Positions 19,844-28,892 of a DNA stretch of 32,938 nucleotides are shown one piece after another (position 1 is the first letter of the stretch; the number at the start of each line of letters is the position of its first letter). The DNA comes from Nemertoderma westbladi (taxonomy: Eukaryota > Xenacoelomorpha > Nemertodermatida > Nemertodermatidae). Location of the stretch: the NCBI GenBank assembly GCA_032718475.1, contig JAUCBJ010005729.1, positions 1 through 32,938 of the forward strand, written 5' to 3'. Both the position numbers and the translations under genes were made by a program. The notes under the pieces were generated by a model, which was given only the letters and a program-made list of their open reading frames with translations, was not told where the DNA came from and made no database searches.

Positions 19844-22361
19844 GCTATAAGATCACAGCTTGCCAACACATTGTTACTATCGCTATAAGATCACAGCTTG
19901 CCAACACATTGTTACTATCGCTATAAGATCACAGCTTACCAACACATTGTTACTATCGCTATAAGATCACAGCTTGCCAACACATTGTTACTATCGCTAT
20001 AAGATCACAGCTTGCCCACACATTGTTACTATCGCTATAAGATCACAGCTTGCCAACACATTGTTACTATCGCTATAAGATCACAGCTTGCCAACACATT
20101 GTTACTATCGCTATAAGATCACAGCTTGCCCACACATTGTTACTATCGCTATAAGATCACAGCTTGCCAACACATTGTTACTATCGCTATAAGATCACAG
20201 CTTACCAACACATTGTTACTATCGCTATAAGATCACAGCTTGCCAACACATTGTTACTATCGCTATAAGATCACAGCTTGCCAACACATTGTTACTATCG
20301 CTATAAGATCACAGCTTGCCAACACATTGTTACTATCGCTATAAGATCACAGCTTGCCAACACATTGTTACTATCGCTATAAGATCACAGCTTGCCCACA
20401 CATTGTTACTATCGCTATAAGATCACAGCTTGCCAACACATTGTTACTATCGCTATAAGATCACAGCTTACCAACACATTGTTACTATCGCTATAAGATC
20501 ACAGCTTGCCAACACATTGTTACTATCGCTATAAGATCACAGCTTGCCAACACATTGTTACTATCGCTATAAGATCACAGCTTGCCAACACATTGTTACT
20601 ATCGCTATAAGATCACAGCTTGCCAACACATTGTTACTATCGCTATAAGATCACAGCTTGCCCACACATTGTTACTATCGCTATAAGATCACAGCTTGCC
20701 AACACATTGTTACTATCGCTATAAGATCACAGCTTGCCAACACATTGTTACTATCGCTATAAGATCACAGCTTGCCCACACATTGTTACTATCGCTATAA
20801 GATCACAGCTTGCCAACACATTGTTACTATCGCTATAAGATCACAGCTTACCAACACATTGTTACTATCGCTATAAGATCACAGCTTGCCAACACATTGT
20901 TACTATCGCTATAAGATCACAGCTTGCCAACACATTGTTACTATCGCTATAAGATCACAGCTTACCAACACATTGTTACTATCGCTATACGATCACAGCT
21001 TGCCAACACATTGTTACTATCGCTATAAGATCACAGCTTGCCAACACATTGTTACTATCGCTATAAGATCACAGCTTGCCAACACATTGTTACTATCGCT
21101 ATAAGATCACAGCTTACCAACACATTGTTACTATCGCTATAAGATCACAGCTTGCCAACACATTGTTACTATCGCTATAAGATCACAGCTTGCCAACACA
21201 TTGTTACTATCGCTATAAGATCACAGCTTGCCAACACATTGTTACTATCGCTATAAGATCACAGCTTGCCAACACATTGTTACTATCGCTATAAGATCAC
21301 AGCTTGCCAACACATTGTTACTATCGCTATAAGATCACAGCTTACCAACACATTGTTACTATCGCTATAAGATCACAGCTTGCCAACACATTGTTACTAT
21401 CGCTATAAGATCACAGCTTGCCAACACATTGTTACTATCGCTATAAGATCACAGCTTGCCAACACATTGTTACTATCGCTATAAGATCACAGCTTGCCAA
21501 CACATTGTTACTATCGCTATAAGATCACAGCTTGCCAACACATTGTTACTATCGCTATAAGATCACAGCTTGCCAACACATTGTTACTATCGCTATAAGA
21601 TCACAGCTTGCCAACACATTGTTACTATCGCTATAAGATCACAGCTTGCCAACACATTGTTACTATCGCTATAAGATCACAGCTTGCCAACACATTGTTA
21701 CTATCGCTATAAGATCTCAGCTTGCCAACACATTGTTACTATCGCTATAAGATCACAGCTTACCAACACATTGTTACTATCGCTATAAGATCACAGCTTG
21801 CCCACACATTGTTACTATCGCTATAAGATCACAGCTTGCCAACACATTGTTACTATCGCTATAAGATCACAGCTTGCCAACACATTGTTACTATCGCTAT
21901 AAGATCACAGCTTGCCAACACATTGTTACTATCGCTATAAGATCACAGCTTGCCAACACATTGTTACTATCGCTATAAGATCACAGCTTGCCCACACATT
22001 GTTACTATCGCTATAAGATCACAGCTTGCCAACACATTGTTACTATCGTTATAAGATCACAGCTTGCCCACACATTGTTACTATCGCTATAAGATCACAG
22101 CTTGCCAACACATTGTTACTATCGCTATAAGATCACAGCTTACCAACACATTGTTACTATCGCTATAAGATCACAGCTTGCCAACACATTGTTACTATCG
22201 ATATAAGATCACAGCTTGACAACACATTGTTACTATCGCTATAAGATCACAGCTTGCCAACACATTGTTACTATCGCTATAAGATCACAGCTTGCCAACA
22301 CATTGTTACTATCGATATAAGATCACAGCTTGCCAACACATTGTTACTATCGCTATAAGAT
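19844..22361. repeat. 38-bp satellite array (about 66 copies)
   Basis: Each unit starts GCTATAAGATCACAGCTT and ends CACATTGTTACTATC. Units are almost identical; differences are mainly at two sites, giving CTTGCCAAC, CTTACCAAC or CTTGCCCAC. The order of these variants repeats: between about 20118 and 20656 a seven-unit (266-bp) pattern occurs twice. The pattern around 20004 recurs around 20656, about 17 units later. This is the mark of recent unequal exchange. Short open frames here (for example 20886-21104) are repeat artefacts. Confidence 0.97.
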
Positions 22362-22661
22362 GGGGATTCCGATGATGTAAGTTTAATTGTGATGGAAAAA
22401 TGTATCATTTGTTCAATTACAGCAGTAAATTTATTACTAAAATATATGGAAGCAATAGGATGAATTGTCTTTTAATCGTTGCTGGGGACAATTTTGTATA
22501 TTGTTAAATACATAAAATCCCCAATGATGCAAGCTGGGCATCAGTCTGATTTTGATCACATTAAAATTTCCTACCAAAATCACCCAAAACATTTACTACC
22601 GGTATATACTCCCCCAACTCACATGCAAGGTTCAGTGAAAAAATTTCAGATATATGCCGGA
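22362..22661. other. Spacer, no gene seen
   Basis: AT-rich DNA with a 71-codon frame (22479-22694) lacking any features. One copy of TACCGGTA lies at 22597-22604. Confidence 0.45.
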
Positions 22662-23097
22662 CTAATAGTGATAAAAATATATACGGTAATATAATAATAA
22701 CCAATTATCACCATCATAAACATAAACATAATCAAACAGCACAATTGAGACACATGGAGACAGAGAGTCGTAAAATAGGTGGCGGATGGAATCACATGTT
22801 GGGATTCCCCGTGTAAGGCCTTGCAGACTGGCCATCTCACGGATGGTGGTGGAAGAGTTAGAATCCCATCCACCCAGGGCCTCAACGACGAATGAGGTGA
22901 GGCCAACTCCGGATTTCCTGCACACTTGCAAATGAGCAGTAGTTTATGCATGGATGGCCTGGATCCGCGGTTGCACAATCTACAGTTCGAGCCTGCAGGG
23001 GGGAAATCACCGTCACATCTAGGGCCACTGGATGGCCGTGATGCCAGTTCGGGGGGAATATCGATGTTGGAGAGGGACAATATTCTGAGTCTTTCAA
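22662..23097 (-). pseudogene. C-terminal endonuclease end of an RLE-type LINE
   Basis: Two minus-strand frames together carry the C-terminal signature of retroelements with a restriction-like (PD-(D/E)XK) endonuclease. The frame 22882-23097 contains PPNWHHGHPVALDVTVISPL, where the Asp of LDVTV corresponds to the catalytic acidic residue. The upstream PD is degraded (PTS where R-P-A-D is usual). The frame 22662-22931 continues, after a shift near 22925, with VCRKSGVGLTSFVVEALGGW, then IREMASLQGLTRGIP and SIRHLF. That is the helical tail of the same domain. RT sequence is absent upstream, so this is a 5'-truncated relic. The element at 23340-28816 has a related domain in the opposite orientation (RPLVWDYT, TIATETLG, LFQRLS), but the two differ too much to be recent copies of one another. 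Confidence 0.72.
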
Positions 23098-23268
23098 TTA
23101 TGAAGATGTTGATTCGGATGAGTATCTTTTCACAATGCAATGCGATACGATCATATGCATAATGTAATGAATAAATCTAAACCTAAAACAGGACTGACTG
23201 GTACACATTGCAGATAAGTATAGAGATATACGAATAGATGAATAGACGAATAGATGAATTATACAGAT

Positions 23269-23290
23269 ATAATGTCATAAATGACATTAT
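23269..23290. repeat. 10-bp perfect hairpin, 2-nt loop
   Basis: ATAATGTCAT, AA, ATGACATTAT. It sits just after a small GAATAGAT/GAATAGAC tandem (about 23230-23258). Confidence 0.7.
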
Positions 23291-23341
23291 GATTGAGGTT
23301 TACTGGTGTACTGACTCAATAGGCCTATAGCATACAGTCTG

Positions 23342-23440
23342 TACGGTGGGACTATCAATCTGCATTCCTTGTCGACTATAGACTACTCCTACTCAGTCAG
23401 GGCTCGGTACCACGTCCACCCCAGGGACTGTCCCACCGTA
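23342..23440. repeat. 11-bp inverted repeat near the 5' side of the RLE LINE
   Basis: TACGGTGGGAC (23342-23352) and GTCCCACCGTA (23430-23440) are perfect complements separated by 77 nt. GC content rises sharply here, so this may lie at or near the 5' end of the LINE that follows. R2-group elements can start with a folded self-cleaving RNA, but I could not fit this to an HDV-like fold. Confidence 0.55.
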
Positions 23441-24204
23441 GCGGTGTGCGGCGGCGTTGCGTTTGAGGCAATCTGTGACCAACTTGTTTTCTCAGGTCGG
23501 TGGGAGGGCGGTCCGACAGCCGCGGAGCGAGGTTTGTTCTTTCTCATCCAACTCGATCATCGCATCTCAATCATCCTCTTAATCACCATCCCAATCAGCC
23601 ATCTACCCACCGGCTAATCAGCCCACACTGAGCTGCCATTGTCTGATTGTTAATTGTCAATTCACTTAATTACTTTAATTCATTATTAAATTCATTATTA
23701 ATTTCATATTTATATCCGCTTGTATTAGCTGTTATCTCAAATCCACTCACATTTAAAATCTATCACCATTCCTGCTACAGCCAACTAATTCTGGCTCAAT
23801 TTGATTTTCACCATAATTATCATTATAACTGATCAGCTTGTCGTTTTATTTCTGTTATATATGTGCCATAAGTGTGTGTGTCTTGTCTATGTTGTGCTGT
23901 ATTGTTTTGTTTGACTGCCCTTATTGTCAGCCTGTCAATCAATTCTTATTTGTCGTTAGTATTTCATATCACAGCTGCCTGCAAACTGATCATCCTACCC
24001 CATCAGCTTCAGTTTAATTTAACCATAAATTGTCTGTTGGACTTTCTCTAAACACATAACAACAATTAATTTAATTAATTAATCACATAATTGTGTTATC
24101 TTCACTTAATGTTGATCAATCAATTATTGTACATTGTGTGTGATACATTACTTACTTATCTGTAGATACGATTTTACCCAGTCTAGGTTTCACCAATATT
24201 TTAT
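23441..24204 (+). other. Probable 5' untranslated region of the RLE LINE
   Basis: No coding motif. The first 200 nt are GC-rich, then pyrimidine- and AT-rich. It leads into a 10-C run and the ATG at 24224. The frames at 23369-23617 and 23647-23832 lack features. Confidence 0.4.
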
Positions 24205-24214
24205 CCCCCCCCCC
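24205..24214 (+). repeat. Poly-C run (10)
   Basis: Ten C located 10 nt before the ATG of the protease ORF. Confidence 0.85.
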
Positions 24215-24223
24215 ATTCCAACC

Positions 24224-25801
24224 ATGAACACCAATAATGGTTGTGTCATTGATCTATCAGAAAGCATTCTTCGAAACGACCAACCTCCTACCTCGGAAAA
24301 GTCCTACTTATTAGCCGGTGTCCCCCTAGCAGAACACCATTTGAATACACTTAGTAACCCGGAAGGTTGGCTATCTGACTGCCTGATAGACGCCATTATC
24401 AGTCATTTCTGTAATCAGTTTCACGGTAGGGCAAAGATCTTTAGTTCCCATTTTTTGAATATATTTTCGGACCGGGGATCTCACATAACTCAACGCCAAA
24501 CAAATACCGGTATATTGGACTATGATTTCCTGTTTTTCCCAGTAAATATTAGAGGGTTTCACTGGGCTCTGGCCGTTGTACGACTGAAAGCTGGATTGAT
24601 CCACTACTTTGATTCTCTTAAGTGGGCTAACCCAGGTATACTTAATGCTATTCAACAATGGACTTCATTTGAGGCTTCTAGAAGCAATATCTCCCCTATA
24701 AAATTCATCGTAAAGCAGCTACCACACAGGCTTCAATACAATAGCTATGAGTGCGGAATTTATGTATGTAGGTTCGCCAAGATGTTCCTTGATAACGGAT
24801 CCCTTGATGGTATCAATGATAAATCCATTCATGACTTTCGAATTTGGTTATCTTTAATGGTCAGGTCATCAGTCACCATAGTCCAGCCAGCATTATCCCC
24901 CAAATCTCCCAATATCGGTACTAACATCCCAGTTCCTACCACCAACGCCACCCCAAAGCCCAGTTCCAAGTGCCAAGTTCCTACCCCAGCAACCCCCACC
25001 CTTCCTCCCACCATAGAATCCAACCCATCCCCCATCCCTGTTCCTCACCAAGTTCATACAGCGCCAAAACAAGCTTCCAATCCTGTTCCCAGCGAGATCC
25101 CTAGTCTGTCTCCAAACAAAGTCCACCCCCAAGTTCCCCTCCAATTTCCAAACCCTACTAAAGCACCATCACCAAGCTTTACAAAGACTATCAATCTGCA
25201 GGAATCGATGTTTAGTACTTTTGGGGGTACAGACCCCTCCTTGCCAGTAAACACTGAACCCCAAATTCTCTCCCAAACTGTGTTTCCGGCAACCACCTCT
25301 CATCCCCCACCATTCGATTCACCATTAACTTCACCTGAACCAATACAGTGTGAACCAGCCAACACAACAAACCATTCCCAAATGGTTTCACCAACAGACG
25401 TTTGCCCTGCTCAGCTCCCAGGAAACCCTCAACAGACCCACTCGGTTTCTGCTGGCCCCATTTTTTATCCCGACGGTACATACGAGCAACTTTCGCCAAT
25501 TACAGCATCCCAGCCTCCTCCTGCATCTAACCTTTCACCAACCAATGTCACACAGCCCTTAGAATCACAATCATCACTATCCAATAACCAGCTCCCCAGT
25601 AGCTCATCCCAGTCCTCCAGTACTCCCAACTGTCCTGTCTGCAACACTCCATTCAGACGGAAATGGCTAATCCAATGCAGTTCATGCCTGAAACATTTCC
25701 ATGGATCTTGTGTGTCCCTTACCAAAAAGGCCCTTAACAAGGACCCTTCCCAAATTCCTCTTTGGCAATGCAGGCAAGCAGATACCCAATCTCATCAATA
25801 A
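24224..25801 (+). CDS. Ulp1-like (C48) protease plus PHD-like finger, LINE ORF 5' part
   Basis: The ATG at 24224 sits in a good context (AACCATGAA) and gives 525 codons. Residues 25-215 match the Ulp1/SENP cysteine protease fold: WLSD at 49-52, His113 in GFHWALAVV, Asp130 in HYFDSL, Gln171, and Cys177 in YECGIYVC. The full His-Asp-Gln-Cys set is therefore present and the domain may be catalytically sound. Such proteases cut SUMO or similar tails; in a LINE the role could be processing of its own polyprotein or removing SUMO from chromatin. Residues 217-465 are a Pro/Ser/Thr-rich linker. Residues 470-516 form a PHD-like finger (C470, C473, C485, C488, H493, C496, W514, C516). Its last cysteine is lost to a frameshift, after which the frame ends. 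The true continuation is the frame that opens at about 25745. Confidence 0.83.
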   Translation: MNTNNGCVIDLSESILRNDQPPTSEKSYLLAGVPLAEHHLNTLSNPEGWLSDCLIDAIISHFCNQFHGRAKIFSSHFLNIFSDRGSHITQRQTNTGILDYDFLFFPVNIRGFHWALAVVRLKAGLIHYFDSLKWANPGILNAIQQWTSFEASRSNISPIKFIVKQLPHRLQYNSYECGIYVCRFAKMFLDNGSLDGINDKSIHDFRIWLSLMVRSSVTIVQPALSPKSPNIGTNIPVPTTNATPKPSSKCQVPTPATPTLPPTIESNPSPIPVPHQVHTAPKQASNPVPSEIPSLSPNKVHPQVPLQFPNPTKAPSPSFTKTINLQESMFSTFGGTDPSLPVNTEPQILSQTVFPATTSHPPPFDSPLTSPEPIQCEPANTTNHSQMVSPTDVCPAQLPGNPQQTHSVSAGPIFYPDGTYEQLSPITASQPPPASNLSPTNVTQPLESQSSLSNNQLPSSSSQSSSTPNCPVCNTPFRRKWLIQCSSCLKHFHGSCVSLTKKALNKDPSQIPLWQCRQADTQSHQ

Positions 25802-26759
25802 GGAAGGTGAGGCACACCTCCCACCCCTACCTGTTCTCAAAGACATTACTTCTGATTCCTTCCTTTGTGTGTTTGATGTCCTATCCCGGATCAGGACCCT
25901 CAATCGTATTCCACGTGGTGCCAGACTCAGAGCAGCAGCCACGTATACGCACCTTTGTGATGCAGTGGCACTTGACAACAGCCCAGAAAATTGGCTCAGA
26001 CTTCTTGCATTCCCTTTTGAACTTCGAGTTCCTTCACAAGGCCATCGCCTGAGGAGAGGTCCTAAGGCAAGAGGACAACCTATAAAATCACTTACTACTA
26101 AAGTTAAGGAACAAATTGCAGAGTTCGAGGACCTAGCTAAATCTACAGAGCTTTTCACCCTTCCACACCAGAGCCAGCCAACAGGGTATTCGGAATGTAA
26201 ATCGAAGATGACCGATCCCGACAGCCAACTAGGAAAATTAATATCAGCAAAGATCGAAGAAGGTATTGTTAAGGCGGCAGCTCGCTTAGCTACTTCCACA
26301 ACCACGATTGCACCTCCGACTGATGAAACCCTAAGAGCCCTACAGTCTCTCCACCCAACCCGCCCAGCTGAGGACCTTGAGGGAGTCCCCTCGATTGAGG
26401 AAGCAGAAGTACCCCTACTTGAACTCTCATATCCACAAATCTTGAGGTCAATTAGGTTCTTCCCAAATGGATCTGCAGCAGGACCTAATAACTTCAGGCC
26501 TCAGTTCTTCAAGGATATGGTATCTTTACCAGCAGGTGATGGTGCCTTGAGTTGTCTCAAAGCCACTACTGCTGTGGCCAACCTAATGATTAAAGGCGTA
26601 GTGCACGAGGTAGTTCTCCCATTCCTTTACGGCGCTCGGCTCTGTGCCTTCACAAAGCCATTAGGGGGTATCCGGCCGATTGCAGTAGGTTGCACCTTAC
26701 GCTGTCTCACAGCCAAGACAGGCTGTCATTCAGCCGCCCAAGAATCCGGACTTAACTAG
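25745..26759 (+). pseudogene. Linker and first RT motifs of the RLE LINE
   Basis: In the frame one phase off the protease ORF, the PHD region runs directly into INKEGEAHLPPLPVLKDIT. It continues through a helical linker (RIPRGARLRAAATYTHLC, ENWLRLLAFPFELRVP) to the N-terminal RT motifs. Recognisable are NGSAAGPNNFRPQFFKDM (motif 0/1) and KPLGGIRPIAVGCTLRCLTAK (motif 2). IRPIAVG with a following LRRL-type block is typical of one broad group of animal RTs. The frame ends at a TAG (26757-26759) close to the expected QLGFGTP block, which is in another frame at 26768. The nominal start at 25701 overlaps the protease ORF and is not meaningful. Confidence 0.78.
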
Positions 26760-26767
26760 GTCCCCAC

Positions 26768-26940
26768 CAGCTTGGATTCGGGACACCATGAGGCGCCGAG
26801 GCAGCGGTCCATGCTTCAAGGTGATTCTTGAGCGAGTCCACCGACGAGGTGATCATGGTGAAGATAGACTTCTCTAATGCCTTTAACAGCATTCACAGAG
26901 GGCCTGTCCTGAGGTCGGTATTCCAAACCAACTCACCTAT
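26768..26940 (+). pseudogene. RT motif 3-A segment of the RLE LINE
   Basis: Frame 2 resumes with QLGFGTP, a TGA at 26789, GAEAAVHASR, a TGA at 26822, and motif A as MVKIDFSNAFNSIHRG with the first catalytic Asp. Both TGA codons fall where Arg (CGA) is expected from the RT pattern. The segment is too broken to appear as a long open frame. Confidence 0.72.
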
Positions 26941-26975
26941 TCTATAGAGGCTCTATAATCCCGTCAGATAATGGG

Positions 26976-27671
26976 GTGCAGCAGGGTGATCCCCTTGCAT
27001 CCCTTTTCTTTAGCAGCGATACAATTGACCTGGTTGACAGTCTTGAATCTCCACTGAATGTGTGGTTTCTCGACGACGGATCATTGGGAGGGACAGTCGA
27101 GGAGGTCGGAGCCGACTTGAGGAGAATCATCGAGGAGGCTGCCAAGTTGGGCCTAGTGATCAAGGCATCAAAGTGTGAAATGATATTCGGTAAGCACTTC
27201 CCCGACAGTCTCAAGGATGCAACTTCTAGTTTATTCGAATCCATCACCCCAGGCATTAAGGTTCAGGAGCTTTCGGAATCGTCACTACTCGGTGCACCAC
27301 TCGGTGATTCGTCCCTAGAGACTGCGCTACAGACCAAGATATCTGAACTCGGTAGACTAGAAGAGCGTCTTCAGCTTCTGAGTGCACACAATGCCCTCTA
27401 TCTGCTTAGGCACTGCTTTGCAATCCCTAAGTTTATGTACCTCCTACGTTGTGCACCAGCCTTCAGATCGCACCAGCTGGATGATCTCGACCGAGCCATC
27501 CAGCAAGCACTTGAAGTAGCAATCAACACAAAACTCAACAAGGATGCTTGGATCCAATCAGCTCTTCCCATTTCTATGGGGGGCCTGGGAGTCCGGAGTA
27601 CGAGGGACGTCGCTATACCTGCCTTCTTGGCTTCTGTCTATGGATGCAGTCCCCTACTCCATTCTCTCTAG
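26976..27671 (+). pseudogene. RT motifs B, C and thumb of the RLE LINE
   Basis: A frame of 231 codons beginning inside motif B (GVQQGDPLASLFF; its Gly-Val precede the nominal start). The catalytic C motif is WFLDDGSLGG, with Leu where most LINE RTs have Ala but with both aspartates present. GLVIKASKCEMIFG follows (motif D). The thumb region includes LLGAPLGDSSLETAL, LYLLRHCFAIPKFMYLLR and ISMGGLGVRSTRDVAIPAFL, the last being a usual marker for this RT group. The frame stops at 27671. The next about 190 bp cannot be read as one frame. Confidence 0.82.
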
Positions 27672-27858
27672 CCCGCCAGTTTGATTAGCATTGAAGATCC
27701 ACATTGCATTGCATTCAATCTGCATTGCGATTGACAACCTTCCCAAAGACTTCATGCCACCTACCAACCGTGCCATTCAGAGGAACTGGGACACCCCACT
27801 TTGCATAGAACGCCGTGATGACCTCTTCAATCGAACATCAACTCCAAAGGATAGGGCA

Positions 27859-28578
27859 TGACTGCTAGCGACAAGAGCGGATCATTCTGGCGACTGGCTG
27901 CAGGCACTCCCAGTATCAGCGCTAGGACTTAGGCTCAACGACGATGAGCTACGCATAGGAGTCGCCCTCCGCCTCGGTAGCCCTATATGTGAAGAGCATT
28001 CCTGTAGAGGTTGTGGGGTGTTGGTGGACAGGAGTGGAACCCACGGCCTCAGCTGTCTCCATAATTATGGAAAATACACCCGTCATGCTGAGGCCAATGA
28101 CATAATACACCGAGCCCTCTCATCAGCAGGTGTTTCCTCCACACTAGAGCCCCGCGGCCTAGCCATAGATGGCAAGAAACCAGACGGAGTGGCATTGGGC
28201 CCCTGGTCTTCAGGCCGCCCACTAGTATGGGACTACACCGGTCGTGATACGTTGGCCCAAACGTATCTACCAGCCACATCCCAGGAAGCTGGAACAGCAG
28301 CAACCATTGCCAAATCAACCAAAGGCACGAAGTATGCAGCCTTGCAACACGACTATATATTCCATACCATTGCGACAGAAACCCTGGGACCGGTAGGAGT
28401 CGAAGGCACTGAAACACTTCGCGAAATAGGGCGCAGGATCAGCAATCGGACAGGGGAACCCCATTCCACTGCATACCTGTTTCAACGCCTTTCAATAGCC
28501 ACCATCCGAGGGAATGCAGTAGCTGTTCTTGGCACCCTCCCCAGTCAGGCTAGCTTGGACGAGGTCTTCCTTATCTGA
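27859..28578 (+). pseudogene. Zinc finger and restriction-like endonuclease of the RLE LINE
   Basis: After a TGA at 27859-27861 (in the block DRA-stop-LLA, where Arg is expected) the frame is open to 28578. It starts with HSGDWLQALPVSALGLRL and RIGVALRLGSPICEEHSC. A zinc finger follows with C-x2-C (SCRGCG), then His and Cys in GTHGLSC, then RHAEAND. The endonuclease core has KKPDGVALGPW and GRPLVWDYT, matching the PD...D pattern of restriction-like nucleases that cut the target in R2-type elements. The tail has TIATETLGPVG, LREIGRRIS and LFQRLSIATIRGNAVAVLGT, as in related elements. The nominal start at 28018 is internal. This part could still fold. Confidence 0.82.
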
Positions 28579-28797
28579 AACCTCCTTCACTCCGTCTATC
28601 CTTCTCTACCACCACCTAGTCTCTTAATCTCTATTCTTGTCCCCACTGAGCCAATCAGTCAGTCTCCGGTCGCCATTCTCATTGTAATTCTTCTGTGTAA
28701 TCGTTTATTTATTCTACCCCTTGGTAGATATTATTGTCATTATATGTTATTATATTAATATATATATATAAATGTTAATAGATTGAAGTATAGAGTA

Positions 28798-28816
28798 AAA
28801 AAAAATAAAAATAAAA
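28798..28816 (+). other. A-rich tail, probable 3' end of the RLE LINE
   Basis: A run of A interrupted by two T, about 220 bp after the endonuclease stop and following AT-rich 3' sequence. It is a plausible end of the element. An alternative is a poly-A patch of unrelated origin. Confidence 0.45.
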
Positions 28817-28892
28817 CAGGGCATTTAGATCCAGCTCCAACTTTTATTGTCAAGAACTGCCTATTATTTATGGGTGTTCCTGTTTGAGTTTG

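Larger units (their letters stand above)
23340..28816 (+). mobile_element. RLE-type LINE with Ulp1 protease and PHD finger (NeSL-like)
   Basis: A nearly full-length but inactive non-LTR element. Domain order is Ulp1-like cysteine protease (24224-24870), Pro/Ser/Thr-rich linker, PHD-like zinc finger (about 25625-25775), RT (about 26430-27400), then zinc finger and restriction-like endonuclease (about 27985-28578). The NeSL lineage of site-specific LINEs is known to combine a Ulp1-like protease with an RLE endonuclease, so that group is the nearest comparison; the clade itself is not proven. Coding sequence is broken by several frameshifts and by TGA codons at expected Arg positions. The 3' untranslated region runs from 28579 to an A-rich tail at 28798-28816. 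The 5' limit is estimated from the rise in GC content. Confidence 0.78.

Noticed and set aside
20886-21104. 72-codon ORF inside the 38-bp array
   Set aside because: It exists only because one unit lacks the TAA (TATACG for TATAAG).
19844-22361. CRISPR-like array
   Set aside because: Units are contiguous 38-bp copies with no unique spacers, and the context is animal-type DNA. It is a satellite.
22980-22995. tRNA B-box-like AGTTCGAGCCT
   Set aside because: No A box, no cloverleaf, and it lies inside the endonuclease-coding relic.
22646-23140. CCHC zinc knuckle (CRLC...H...C) in the 164-codon minus-strand frame
   Set aside because: The neighbouring frames give a much better match to an RLE endonuclease tail, so the knuckle is probably an out-of-frame coincidence.
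23342-23440. HDV-like ribozyme
   Set aside because: One 11-bp stem is present, but I could not place the nested pairings such a ribozyme needs. Kept only as an inverted repeat.
24371-26305. Several minus-strand ORFs (68-207 codons)
   Set aside because: They lie opposite the protease, linker and RT frames, which carry the recognisable motifs.
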